Of a stretch of DNA of 64,000 bases, positions 1-10,187 are shown piece by piece. Each line of letters starts with the position of its first letter. Positions within the stretch are counted from its first letter, which is position 1. The stretch is from Crambe crambe (taxonomy: Eukaryota > Porifera > Demospongiae > Poecilosclerida > Crambeidae). Below the pieces are notes generated by a model. It was not told where the DNA came from. It ran no database searches and saw only the letters and a list, made by a program, of their open reading frames with translations. Location: positions 6,549,338-6,613,337 of the forward strand of contig OZ004581.1 of assembly GCA_963924555.1 (NCBI GenBank), in the 5' to 3' direction. A program made the translations under genes and the position numbers.

Positions 1-96
1 GAAATTTGCGCAATGGAGAGTCTAGGGGGCCTTAGATAATGAATTTCATCTTAACCCAATTTTCACTGAGTGGCCAGGTTTTCGAAATCCGGTCAC
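1..96. mobile_element. Right end of a GTGACC...GGTCAC terminal-repeat element, cut by the window edge
   Basis: The sequence ends in CCGGTCAC followed by AATT and matches the right end of the complete copy at 15058-15584, which also ends GGTCAC then AATT. The left end lies outside the window. No coding capacity is visible. It marks the left border of the duplicated segment that follows. Confidence 0.6.
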
Positions 97-319
97 AATT
101 ATTCACTTTTATTGTATCATTATCACCTTTGCCTTGTGGAAAGGACCAAACTTATAGCGTATGGAAGCAATTAAGTGGAATTGTCTATTTTTAACTGACT
201 CTGCTAACAGGTTATGGGCCAGTCTGAGCATGCATCCAATCCCAATTCATAGTTGGAGATGTGCCATATTTGCTACACTATTAGCAAATAATAGTAAAGA
301 TTGATCAGTTGAGAGATAT

Positions 320-960
320 GTGACCGGGTACAGGAAAATCGGGCATAACGCGGCAGAACAATTTTCTACGTAGTGAGTCATGACATTTATTCAACAAAAA
401 CTTTTTTCTGTATAGATCAAAACTATGATCCTTGAACAAACTTCTGACCAAGTTTTGGATCTTAGACTAAAGTAGAAAGGCTTCAAATGAAGCGCTAAAG
501 TTAGCTAGTCAGCCATGAAACCTTCGTGCACGGAAAATCCAGCAGCTGAAGATCACCAGAACTAAGGTAGGCTTTCCAGCTTATACGCTTGGAAATATGA
601 ACTAAGCTTTCTACGCTACCTTCGGTACTTTATTAGGCTTTAGTTGGTACTTACTAGCATCAGGAGGTGAGAAACTAGCTTCTCTCTAACTCTAGTTCGA
701 GGCTCCGCCCACTTCAATTTTATAGTGCACGGGCGTGGCCCGAAATGATGTTCACGTTGCTTATTCAGCCTTTTCTCCAAAAAATTAAAAAGCTAATGGA
801 CGCTACCTGGAGTTTTCTAAGAGCTGTTCCTCGGGCATCAAAGGACCTGAAGCTTTGAAATTTGCGCGATGGAGAGCCAAAGGGCCATAGATAACGGATA
901 TCCACAAATCAAAAAAAAATTTAGTGCTGCGTTATGCCCGATTTTCCTGTACCCGGTCAC
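320..960. mobile_element. Non-autonomous element with GTGACCGGG inverted ends and 4 bp target duplication
   Basis: The ends form an inverted repeat starting GTGACCGGGTACAGG and closing CCTGTACCCGGTCAC. ATAT lies on both sides (316-319 and 961-964), while the duplicated segment near 15797 has one uninterrupted copy of the target (gagatataactg). The interior resembles the element at 15058-15584 (shared 'aactatgatccttgaacaaa' stretch). No transposase frame is visible, so it was presumably mobilised in trans. Confidence 0.75.
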
Positions 961-969
961 ATATAACTG

Positions 970-1115
970 TAGTCTGGTGAACCATCCCCGGCCACTTCCG
1001 CAGCACTGGATGTATTGCATCACCAGCAGCGTGGATGTATTGCATCACCAGCAGCGTGCTGGTGATGCAATACATCCAGTGCTGCGGAAGTGGCCGGGGA
1101 TGGTTCACCAGACTA
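970..1115. mobile_element. TAGTC...GACTA hairpin element with 9 bp target duplication
   Basis: Arms of about 58 bp beginning TAGTCTGGTGAACC are near-perfect inverted repeats, and the loop contains a duplicated piece of the arm. The 9 bp ATATAACTG flanks both sides (961-969 and 1116-1124). The paralogous locus near 15799 has a single copy of this target. A 9 bp duplication is typical of Mutator-like elements; assignment to that superfamily is inference. The insertion landed beside, and after, the 320-960 element. Confidence 0.8.
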
Positions 1116-1433
1116 ATATAACTGTGCCTTTTTCTTATTAGACACTGCCAAAATTGAACAAGTGGACCAAGAGAGGACATTCAATTACATGTATAAATGT
1201 GATGGTACGTAGAACAAATAACAAACTTCAAAAACTACTCCACCAAAAATAACACAGACCCACACATGACTATTAACATAATAATCATTGTATAGTTGGA
1301 AATTTTTGTGGGGTGAAATTTTTATAGGGGTAAAGTTCATAATGATTCTTGTGCAATACTTCTTTAAGACCAACACAAAAAAAATCATACCCCATGAAAA
1401 TATTTAATTCTTATATGCAGTATGATTCCCTAC

Positions 1434-1700
1434 CTGTGTGTCAGAGGAACCATCTGTACTGAAGGCCAGCGTCATCAACTTTGCAAGGTCAGCAGCACTG
1501 GAATACGTTTGCCCTGCAGAAGCATCCCAACCAACGTCTATCATATCAGCCTCTGATCCATCAGGATAATACCCCACTGCCATCCTGTCCATGACTGAGC
1601 TATTGAAGGAGTTTCCAGTGTTCTGCATACCAAGTGGCTTTGTGATCATCTTTGTGACTAAGTCATCCCAAGATGGATAGTCCATTATTTTGACTAAGAC
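1434..1700 (-). pseudogene. Orphan beta-lactamase-like exon (duplicate of exon 3 of the 13.3-18.4 kb gene)
   Basis: This 267 bp exon has the same length and splice sites as 16125-16391, reads open for 89 codons and keeps nearly the same protein, including the YYPDGS and GWDASAGQTYSS segments with a few substitutions. The upstream exons, including the one with the SxxK catalytic serine, are absent between here and 3 kb, so no complete enzyme can be built from this copy. Downstream exons, if any, would lie to the left of the window. It is called a pseudogene fragment because of the missing active-site exon, although the exon itself shows no disabling change. Confidence 0.7.
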
Positions 1701-1840
1701 CTGTAGCAATTGACGCAAAATCATAACATACAGTGGAGGGTTCTTCCCTGGACAGTGGCTATTTTGGCAATCACTCGTTATACTTAGCTGCAGTAATTTT
1801 AAGCTTCCACTACACATCACTTTTATTATCCAAAGGAAAT

Positions 1841-3189
1841 GGGTGTGGTTATTGAAATTGAATTGCTGTGGTTCTTGAGTTTGGTGATGGGTAATAAGGG
1901 GTTACTTATTGCAGAAGGGGGAGTGAAGTAGGGATTTAAGTTGGGTGATATAGGTGTGGTTATTGAAATTAGGAGGCCTAGGAATTGCTGTGGTTCTTGA
2001 GTTTGATGATGGGTATGGTAGGGTAGGGGGTTACTTCATGACTCGCTTGTTGCAGAAGGGGGAGTAAAGTAGGGATTTAAGTTGGGTGATATAGTGAAAT
2101 TAGGAGGGCTAGGAGTGATAGCTATCTCTATATTTCACTTTTTATTTAGAAGAAATTTGCACCCATTATCCAGAGGAGTCTTAACTGCATGGCAAAATAA
2201 TTTTTTCGGCCAACTCTAGGCAGAATATTATTAGTGATGGAATAGGGGATGGTTTCACATATCAAAAGTATTTGAAGTTAATCGGCATTCCATTGACCAC
2301 ATCAATGGAAAACTATGTTTACAGGAAGTCCAAACATTGATTCACTCAACACACAATGGACATCCTCAATGAGGACTCCAATTTTCTATATTCATATTAT
2401 AGCTTATCCGGAATGACACTACTAAGTCTTGTCTTTTGAAGTAAAAATAGTAAGGCCATAGAATCTATACTAGATGGAAGGTAGCTAGCTAGCTACAGCC
2501 TAAAATTAGTTTGCTACTAGTTGAAAATTTTAGTTTTCCTCTCTATTCCACTTTGTACAAAACTACATGTATATCCTAAGAAGTAGCTATATGTACATGT
2601 TCAAAGCTACCATTAGCAATACACCATGCACCTGTATATCCGGGTGCACTGGAGTCAGGACTGGACTACTAGGAAGGGAAATGGAATGAAGGGGGTCTAT
2701 TTTGTACTTGACCTTATTGGGCGATATACGTAATGTGTGCAATATGAGGCCATGTTCAACAGAGAAGAGCATTTACGTATGTATATAACTGTGTGAATCA
2801 CACATTTTCCCTCAGGTGAATCATTGTATATCCTCAGGGGAATCCATCAAAACCTACTGTGGATTGCAGTTATCTTGCAAAAGTTGCTTAGCCATTGCCA
2901 TAAGCACTGTCACAGTGTAGCACCTCAGTCAGTAGAGAGTGAAGTCTTTGTTTCAGACTTGCAGCAGCTCCAATTATTCTTATTATGCTCAAAATATGCC
3001 CCATTATTCTGGCATTATGCTTGATTCCAGGAAGCCCCGATAATTCCCAAAATTATGCTGGCATAATCTACCTAAGCCTACTCATAATACCTACATCTAC
3101 CCTAGGTACGAGATTTTCAGATTGGTTGAGGGAGTTGGATGCTAAAGTAACTAATGAAATTAGCCATTGTTTGTATAATGTAATAGCAT
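1841..3189. other. Non-coding stretch, end of duplication copy A and repeat fragments
   Basis: To about 2390 this is the intron-derived part of the duplication, including imperfect repeats of 'gtgtggttattgaaatt'. From 2580 to 2780 there is a fragment related to the fold-back element at 10.2-11.4 kb (shared text around the chained 'ggtgcactggagtcaggact' and 'accatgcacctgtatat' motifs). I see no supported gene. Confidence 0.4.
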
Positions 3190-3312
3190 GGCTAGCTGTG
3201 GTATTTGGGATTAATAGCACGAGTAATGCAGGGGTAATAGCGCGAGGCGAAGCCGAGTGCTATTTACTGCATTACAAGTGCTATTAGCTAATCCCAAAAT
3301 ACCATAGCTAAC
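3190..3312. repeat. Hairpin repeat
   Basis: An inverted repeat of about 30 bp arms (left arm around TGTGGTATTTGGGATTA, right arm around TAATCCCAAAATACCATA) encloses a GC-richer loop. It resembles a small terminal-inverted-repeat element, without a clear target duplication. The next element begins right beside it. Confidence 0.5.
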
Positions 3313-3313
3313 C

Positions 3314-3365
3314 TAGTCTTGCGAGCCAGAATATTCCATGAAAATATAGCTGGCTTGCAAGACTA
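3314..3365. mobile_element. 52 bp TAGTC...GACTA hairpin element with near-perfect 9 bp target duplication
   Basis: The ends read TAGTCTTGCGAGCCAG and CTGGCTTGCAAGACTA. The 9 bp flanks are TAGCTAACC (3305-3313) and CAGCTAACC (3366-3374), identical at eight positions. It shares termini with 970-1115, 36463-36554 and 36782-37326. Confidence 0.65.
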
Positions 3366-3582
3366 CAGCTAACCATGTTAATAGCTAGTATGCTGTTCAT
3401 AAAGTAGTAGCTCTTCTAGAAAAATGACTATATTTTTGAGCAGAAAAAGGAATAAGGCCATAGCATAGCTAGATAGTAGTTTTCTTGTAGCTAGTACCTA
3501 ATTGGTTGTTGTTTTCGTAGCTAGTTAGCGAAGGCAATTAGCCAATTACACGCATGTGCATTAAAAGGGAGCACTATTTCTA

Positions 3583-3714
3583 CTGCAGATTTCACTTGCG
3601 TTTGAAAATTGCATGGGCTACTGCTCATGTTTTGTATTGCAATTTTATACAGTGGTAATGAGGGTCAAATGTCATACGCAAAACTCTATGTTCAAACGGA
3701 AGTGAAATTTGCAG
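3583..3714. mobile_element. 132 bp mariner-type MITE (CTGCAGATTTCACTTG ends), TA target
   Basis: Inverted ends are CTGCAGATTTCACTTG and the diverged AAGTGAAATTTGCAG, flanked by TA on both sides. It is a second copy of the element at 9262-9393 and about the same length. TA duplication is the hallmark of Tc1/mariner transposition. Confidence 0.7.
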
Positions 3715-3749
3715 TATTAGTCTGGCGCAGCCGGCTACACGAGACTACA

Positions 3750-5598
3750 CTATTACAAAACGTAGCCCACTATTACATTATGTAATCGTCTGTGTAGTTC
3801 ACTATACAAATGAAATACTTATAATCTGAAAAGCTCACTGCCTTCCACTTAATAAACCCAATACTCAACTATTGTATTTTTTACTGACAAGCACTTAAGA
3901 GCTATCCACTTCATGTTGTAAACATTCTGCAATCTCCTGTATTCCTTTGACCTGTAGCTGTGTAAAGGTGGTATGCAGGGTGATAATATACTTCTAGTGG
4001 TAAAATGCCTCCCTTTTCATTTGAAACAAGATAATGCACTTAATTCTAGTGGTAAACTAAATTAAATTAGCTAATAATTATGGTATCCCACAGTGTAGAC
4101 TTTTATTTTTCTCTATAATTTCACAGGTCCCAGGGTCTGTGGCATGTGCACTTCTAGTGTAACTACTATACCAATTATTGCTATTCAGTTGTCGGTGTGC
4201 CATGCAGGTACTTCGGCTGGAAGAGATTATAGCCTGGATTTCACAACCACAACTATACAATGGTAGTTGTGACTGTAGTATCTCACTTGTGAACTTTGAT
4301 TCAGTATAAAATGCTCCTATATTTCCAGTATTTTACCATAAATTCAGCCATTTTTATAGTAGCTAATGCTAATGAATAATAGTGAGTTTACTGAATTTTC
4401 AAATTCACTGGTCTAAATTTCAGTCAAATTTTTCAGCATTGAAAATTCCAGCCGAACTTTCGATAAATACTGTATTTTTCAAAATACTGATCTAAATTTC
4501 AGCTATTTTTTTGAGTAAGAATACTGATGATTTAGTGATGAATCAGATATGAGATTTTGCACTAGCTCTCACTGAGCATCTCTGGTGATCCTGAAATCAA
4601 AGCACCAGCAATAAGAAATCTTTTGTTCAAATGATAGCTATAACCTTTCAGCTTGAAGGCATTAATTTTTCCCACTGCATGCTTTGTCTGTGTCAGTCAT
4701 GGAATTCACACCCATATAATTGAACTTTAATAGAAGCAGTTGAACTAGTCTCACGACAGTAGTATCTCATTAGGAGGAAGGTAAAAAAATTAGCATCTCT
4801 CATAATGATTTTTTTTTTAAGTGGCTGCTTTTTCAATGCTGTAGCTATAGCTGGATGAAAGACATGTCGTGGAGTTTTTTTCCACCCACTAATTTGCTGG
4901 AAAGATGCAGAATTGGTTTGATAAAAAGAATAGCCAATAATAGGCATGCTATTCCATGATGTTAAGGGTGGCCACACATAGTAACCAAGGCATACAATCA
5001 CAGGAACTAGGGAATGGGCCAATATATTTTGCATAATTATTAGAGCAACTTCTAGCTAAAAAGTTACATTTTGCTTTAGTTAATAGCCAGTACAGGAACA
5101 AGATCCTATGGATAAATTAAGAAGTAAAATGTGAATTGACATCGTAATTTTTAAGGGAATAAAAAATCAAATCCAATTGAGATGCAACGCAGTTTACCTT
5201 GAGAATGAAATTGGTCGTAACATCAGTCATTATGATTGGTCCTCCTTCATTTTTTTGTAGTATTATTCTGATACTTAATATAACTTGGTGCAAGTTAGAA
5301 ATTTCTATTATGAACAATATAATATAGCTAGTTTTAAAATTAATTTTCTTTAGCAAACATGTGAGGTATAGTGTACTGCCACCCTGAGTAGGAATTTAAC
5401 AAGGAGTGGTGGGTGGAGATACATATTACAGATCAAGCAGACCAGTGGCATGGCTACTATAGCCTCTCGTTCCCAGTTTGCGGGTTATTGACGATCACAC
5501 ACAAATACTGTGCACAGAATCCGCATTATACGTAGACAACACAACCTCCACTGACAACCTCTTGTACATAGCACTGCTTTAAGAATCAGTAATGTCCA
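3750..5598. other. Intergenic stretch without recognisable gene
   Basis: The region holds a fragment around 3957-4262 related to the right arm of the 10.2-11.4 kb fold-back element (cacttctagtggtaaa text in common). Several open frames of 80-113 codons occur but lack splice context, composition or motifs that would support them. Confidence 0.3.
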
Positions 5599-5639
5599 AT
5601 GAGGGCCTCTGTAGCATGTTTTTTGTTGTTACTGTTATT

Positions 5640-5645
5640 GTTCTT

Positions 5646-5708
<63 letters not shown>
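5640..5708. repeat. (TTG)n microsatellite
   Basis: Roughly two dozen TTG/GTT units run without interruption. They create a spurious poly-leucine reading frame on the plus strand. Confidence 0.95.
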
Positions 5709-5936
5709 AGCTATAATTTATCATCATGCTGACAGGAGGTTTGATCCTACTCATAAAGAATTATATATTAATGTACGATTGAGATAGCTAATCAAGTTAA
5801 TCAATAATCGGGATAATCAGATAATTATTGGATATTACAAGAGTAAATTCAAATGTCTTCTTTCTACATCTACGTAGCTACATATCTATCCATAGCGGTT
5901 CTAAAGTTCTGTTCTTTGATTCTTTGTTAATGGCTT

Positions 5937-7697
5937 TTAATAATCAAAGTAGTCCCAATAATTAGCTCCTGGGTACCAGCTTGTACCACTGCTACCACCA
6001 CTGCATGCATCGCCACCACCACTACTGCTTTGTGCTTCTTTATTCTGCTTAACAATAGCGTCCTGCATAGCAGGGATTAGAGCCCTGGTGAAAGCAATCT
6101 TGAGCAGTTCCTCTGACGTAGCAATATCAGGATACTGATTCAAAGCCCACTTCAAGTAGACCATAAACTCTTCCCAGTCGATACCTCCGTCACTATCCAT
6201 ATCCAGGGCTTTGAGACCTTTCTTGGAATCTTCACACTCGTAACAGCCAAAGTATGGGGCCATGAAGCCATTGTAGAAGGAGTAGAACTCGAGGCGATTA
6301 TCTCCGCACCTTCCTTCGCTGATGTCCCACATGTCCCATGTTTCTCGCACCTCTTGGATCAACAGCTTGTGAGCTTCGGACTTCACCTTGACCTTTTGAA
6401 TCATTTCACTCATTTTAGGGGTGAGTTTTCCTCCAGCGCTATCAAAGAGAACAGCCAGCCCCACTGGAGTCATATACTCTTCTTTGTGTCCGCTGGTGAG
6501 GTCTTTGAGCATGACTTTCTTCATGTTCTTAGCCATTTCAAGAGTGAACTGCTCATTCTTATCAAAGAGTTTGACAAGTCTTTCCACTATCATTTTTTCA
6601 GAGGCAAGTGTAGTGATACGATTTGGAGATTCCACTCCATAGAAATCGGCCAGGCTGAACTCGGACTGCCCTCCCATCCCAGACCCCAAGTCAAACACTG
6701 TATCCAGTGCACGCTCACCATAAATGGTCTGTTTAGGAGGAGGGAGCTCACCAGTGGTGATCTTGGTGATGTTGATTGCAGCCTGGCGCATAGCAATGCA
6801 ATTGAACTTCTTCAAGACCTTCTTATTTCCGGTGCGAATGAGATTCATGACAGTAACGATGGAGCAGGCATGGCCCATACCTGCCCCTTCTTCAGCTACA
6901 CTGGCCCACACTCCATTGGCACCATTGCTCAGGCATTCCTGAACAGACGCCTCGCCCAACTCCCACTTCTTGTGAATATGCACCAGAAGGTGGCCGGATT
7001 GCCAGTTGTATTCGTCCATGAGCATGCGTATGACCTTGGTCCATGCTCCCAATTGCTCCGGCAAGAACTTCCCCATTGGTTCTTCAAAAACAATCCCAAA
7101 AATACGCTTATGGGGTTTTTTATTGGAGAGGTATTTGACAATATTGAAGACATAGTTGGGATGTTTGATCATTGACACGGCTAAATCACGAAGGTTCACT
7201 AGAATCTTGGCATCACTGAAACGCTTGCGTGTATCCTTAAACCTCCTCTTCAGTAATTGGCGCATCTCACGTACATCTTCTTGACAGGTGAAGTTGGCCA
7301 GGTCTATTTCGAAGATGGGATTTGGGACGCCATACTGGATCATCTTATCCAGTCCCACAGGAAGTTTTTCTGGACTCCCTTTCTCTCTAATTTCAGAGAA
7401 AGCAAAGAATTTGCTCATGTCGCCTTCCCTTTCAGAGAGCTTTGAAACGAATGCATCATCCACTCTTGTCATGTGAGAGAAAGATGCAACAATGATGTGA
7501 TCATAGCCACATTTCTTGATTTCATCCAAAATGGCCCACTTGTTGTCCAAGGTGTGGGCACGGATCTGACCCACTGTGCTCTCTCTCAGGGAGTTGTCCA
7601 ACACAAACAAATCCAATTCTCGCAGTTTGCGTCTCTTCTCTGCATGTTTCGACAACTCTCCTTTAAGAGCAGCATTCAGGTGATCATATTCAGACAT
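5937..7697 (-). CDS. HMGL/DRE-TIM metallolyase-like protein with C-terminal EF-hand (586 aa, single exon)
   Basis: An intronless 586-residue frame. Residues 34-39 (DNSLRE) correspond to the D-x-x-L-R-E/D motif that starts the TIM barrel of the HMG-CoA lyase/isopropylmalate synthase superfamily. H240-x-H242 followed by a Gly-rich GANGV...EEGAGMGH stretch fits the metal-binding strand of that fold. Near the C-terminus DMDSDGGIDWEEF (499-511) is a canonical EF-hand calcium loop, and the tail is Ser/Gly- then aromatic-rich. Domain logic suggests a cytosolic metal-dependent carbon-carbon lyase or condensing-like enzyme under calcium control; substrate and activity cannot be read from sequence. There is no signal peptide. 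A TATA-like box lies 78 bp upstream. A lack of introns amid intron-rich neighbours may mean retroposition or ancient transfer. Confidence 0.85.
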   Translation of the reverse strand: MSEYDHLNAALKGELSKHAEKRRKLRELDLFVLDNSLRESTVGQIRAHTLDNKWAILDEIKKCGYDHIIVASFSHMTRVDDAFVSKLSEREGDMSKFFAFSEIREKGSPEKLPVGLDKMIQYGVPNPIFEIDLANFTCQEDVREMRQLLKRRFKDTRKRFSDAKILVNLRDLAVSMIKHPNYVFNIVKYLSNKKPHKRIFGIVFEEPMGKFLPEQLGAWTKVIRMLMDEYNWQSGHLLVHIHKKWELGEASVQECLSNGANGVWASVAEEGAGMGHACSIVTVMNLIRTGNKKVLKKFNCIAMRQAAINITKITTGELPPPKQTIYGERALDTVFDLGSGMGGQSEFSLADFYGVESPNRITTLASEKMIVERLVKLFDKNEQFTLEMAKNMKKVMLKDLTSGHKEEYMTPVGLAVLFDSAGGKLTPKMSEMIQKVKVKSEAHKLLIQEVRETWDMWDISEGRCGDNRLEFYSFYNGFMAPYFGCYECEDSKKGLKALDMDSDGGIDWEEFMVYLKWALNQYPDIATSEELLKIAFTRALIPAMQDAIVKQNKEAQSSSGGGDACSGGSSGTSWYPGANYWDYFDY

Positions 7698-7775
7698 TAT
7701 AAGTGTTAGCCTGCAGGAGTTTCTTGTAAAGAAGAGATCTGAGCTGAAGTGTCAAATTGCAATAAATTGCCTGCT

Positions 7776-7781
7776 TTTATA
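7776..7781 (-). promoter_or_regulatory. TATA-like box of the HMGL/EF-hand gene
   Basis: The minus strand reads GAGTATAAAAGCAG about 78 bp before the start codon, a plausible TATA box with a transcription start roughly 30 bp downstream. This is a consensus match only. Confidence 0.45.
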
Positions 7782-8008
7782 CTCAAAATCATGCACATCC
7801 TGCCAATTAGCTGTGGTGATTATGATAGCTTTTATGTACATCTGGCCAATTAGCTGTGGTAATTATTTCAGAATCTAGCTAATTATTGGTCCACCTTGAC
7901 CACCGATATAGCTAGATCGAAGTCCTGTTGGAGCCCACAAGTAGTCTCAGACTCAGGGTGCAATACCCATGGATGAATACATTATTATTATTATATATAT
8001 ATATATAT

Positions 8009-9549
8009 ATTTATAGCCCGTTGCCATGGTAACGGACCGATTTACATGGATTTATAAATGTGATACAGTGCATGTAATTGTAGCCTGGGGTGGTGTTTAC
8101 AGGGAAAAGTTAGATATAGATTCTGCAAAGTTGATATTGTACTTTTAAGGAGTTGTGACTAGACTGAAAGGTGAGTATGTGACAGTATAGAGTTCTGTCC
8201 TTATACTAACTACTCTCAGAAAAGAATTTTAATATTATTCATTGAACACGGTGCGCACGCTATAATGATATTCATTGACCACATTCCCCATTTCAAACCC
8301 AACAAGCTTTTCAGAGAGTAGCCAGCATAAAAGGCAGAACTTGCGAGCTGTGTAACAGCGTGGCTGGTATTCTGCACTAGCTGCTCTACTTGCCATTCAG
8401 CGTCCAACCATAATTATGACGCTGTGCCCCTACCTTACGTGGGCAACACAGTGAGTGGGTGGGTTATAGAGTGAAAGATAGTTCCGGTACCGTACGAATC
8501 ACGACGTTGAAGTGGGATGGCCATATTCTTGTAAGCAGCCAAAAAGTAGCTACATCGCTATAGAGACAGAAGCACTGAGCATGCGTAGTACACTCGCGCG
8601 GGCTATAAAATAGTTATTAACCGCGCGCGTGCGGTTTGTAGTGAATTATAAGCACTCGCCCCTCGGGCTTCGCCCTCGGGCCTCGTGCTTATAATTCGAC
8701 TACAAACCTAGCGCTTGGTTAATAACTATTACTTATAGCCCGTTGCCATGGTAACGGATCGATTTACATGGATTTATAAATGTGATACAGTGCATGTAAT
8801 TGTAGCCTGGGGTGGTGTTTACAGGGAAAAGTTAGATATAGATTCTGCAAAGTTGATATTGTACTTTTAAGGAGTTGTGACTAGACTGAAAGGTGAGTAT
8901 GTGACAGTATAGAGTTCTGTCCTTATACTAACTACTCTCAGAAAAGAATTTATTGAACACGGTGCGCACGCTATAATGATATTCATTGACCACATTCCCC
9001 ATTTCAAACCCAACAAGCTTTTCAGAGAGTAGCCAGCATAAAAGGCAGAACTTGCGAGCTGTGTAACAGCGTGGCTGGTATTCTGCACTAGCTGTCCTAC
9101 TTGCCATTCAGCGTCCAACCATAATTATGACGCTGTGCCCCTACCTTACGTACGTGTGCAACACAGTGAGTGGGTGGGTTATAGAGTGAAAGATAGTTCG
9201 GTACCATACGAATCACGACGTTGAAGTGGGATGGCCATATTCTTGTAAGCAGCCAAAAGTACTGCAGATTTCACTTGCCTTTGAAAATTGCGTGGGCTAC
9301 TGCGCATGTTTTGTATTGCAATTTTATACAGTGATAATGAGGGTCAAAGGTCATACGCAAAACTCGATTTTCAAACGCAAGTGAAATCTGCAGTAGCTAT
9401 ATCGCTATAGAGACAGAAGCACTGAGCATGCGTAGTACACTCGCGCGGGCTATAAAATAGTTATTAACCGCGCGCGTGCGGTTTGTAGTGAATTATAAGC
9501 ACTCGCCCCTCGTGCTTATAATTCGACTACGCTTGGTTAATAACTATTA

Positions 9550-9560
<11 letters not shown>
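8009..9560. repeat. Tandem duplication of a ~0.7 kb unit bounded by AT microsatellites
   Basis: The unit starting 'tatagcccgttgccatgg' at about 8011 recurs at about 8734 and is nearly identical for about 700 bp, including a hairpin segment (GCGCGTGCGGTTTGTAGTG...) at each 3' end. The second copy has a 132 bp insertion (9262-9393) plus small deletions. TA-repeat tracts lie at the outer borders (about 7980-8010 and 9552-9582). Each unit has an antisense open frame of about 55 shared codons, but nothing identifies it as a gene. Confidence 0.85.
9262..9393. mobile_element. 132 bp mariner-type MITE, with empty site visible in the tandem copy
   Basis: Ends are CTGCAGATTTCACTTG and CAAGTGAAATCTGCAG, flanked by TA (9260-9261 and 9394-9395). 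The first tandem unit near 8550 reads aaaagtagct with a single TA and no insert, which is the unoccupied target. The same family is present at 3583-3714. Confidence 0.9.
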
Positions 9561-9584
<24 letters not shown>

Positions 9585-9596
9585 GTAGCTGATAGT

Positions 9597-9990
9597 ATAT
9601 ACTCACAGCATCCTCTATCTATGTATGAAACTTAAAGTCTCATGGTGCAATAGCTACCCATTAGCTATATTATATTTCTTCCATTTAGCTGGTAGTATCA
9701 CATGATTACTTGAAGCATGTTTAGCTCCCTCTAAAAATCTCATGGTGCAATACCCATGAATACATTAACTAAATTTCAAGAACCAGCTCATACAGTCGGT
9801 GATCAGCTCTCTGCACTGCACCCCATCTCAAGATAATTTATGTCATAGTTCCAGGTATAGAAATAGAGGTGTAGCTAGCTAGCTACCATCATAGCACTTG
9901 CCAGGTAAAATTTCATGGAAACAAAGCTGTTAGCTAGTATGACTGAAAAATGGGCAAAAAAAGTGTATGGCAGGTCAAATTAATTTTTTG
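9597..9990. other. Intergenic, nothing recognised
   Basis: AT-rich sequence with tagctagct strings and a repeated 'ctcatggtgcaata' phrase. No gene or element with clear ends is seen. Confidence 0.3.
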
Positions 9991-9999
9991 CAGGTCAGG

Positions 10000-10082
10000 T
10001 AGTCTGGTGATTATGGCCAATAAACAACCGAATCCGAGGGCGCAGCCCTAGGTTGCTTATTTGGCCATAATCACCAGGACTA
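10000..10082. repeat. TAGTCTGG hairpin without target duplication
   Basis: Arms beginning TAGTCTGGTGATTATGGCC pair with GGCCATAATCACCAGGACTA around a short GC-rich loop. Termini resemble the TAGTC family, but the 9 bp flanks do not match, so it is either old or a different element. Confidence 0.5.
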
Positions 10083-10187
10083 CCGTGTTGTAACTATTAG
10101 CTATATGCACTAATTAATTTTTTTGCCTCACCAAAATTAGTTAATCTCCTGATTGGACACATTGATTCTTGGCCACTCTTCCAGGGT

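Larger units (their letters stand above)
97..2390. repeat. Segmental duplication, copy A (partner at 15585-16945)
   Basis: Long stretches match 15585-16945 in the same orientation, including the 'cttttgccttgtggaaa' block, the beta-lactamase exon and the 'gggtgtggttattgaaatt' block beyond it. Copy A carries two insertions that copy B lacks (320-960 and 970-1115), so copy B shows the pre-insertion state. Similarity fades near 2390. The homologous region in copy B stops before the exon with the catalytic serine, so that exon was not carried into copy A. The only coding remnant seen is the exon at 1434-1700. Confidence 0.75.

Noticed and set aside
4693-5034. 113-codon minus-strand frame
   Set aside because: Composition looks random, no domain, no splice partners, in repeat-rich DNA.
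5599-5787. Poly-leucine protein on the plus strand
   Set aside because: Produced by translating the (TTG)n microsatellite.
6354-7175. 273-codon open frame on the plus strand
   Set aside because: It is antisense to the HMGL/EF-hand gene, whose codon use and motifs are convincing. The antisense product has no recognisable feature.
8216-9118. Two near-identical antisense open frames of about 55 shared codons in the tandem units
   Set aside because: They are identical because the DNA is duplicated. No signal peptide, splice context or known motif supports coding.
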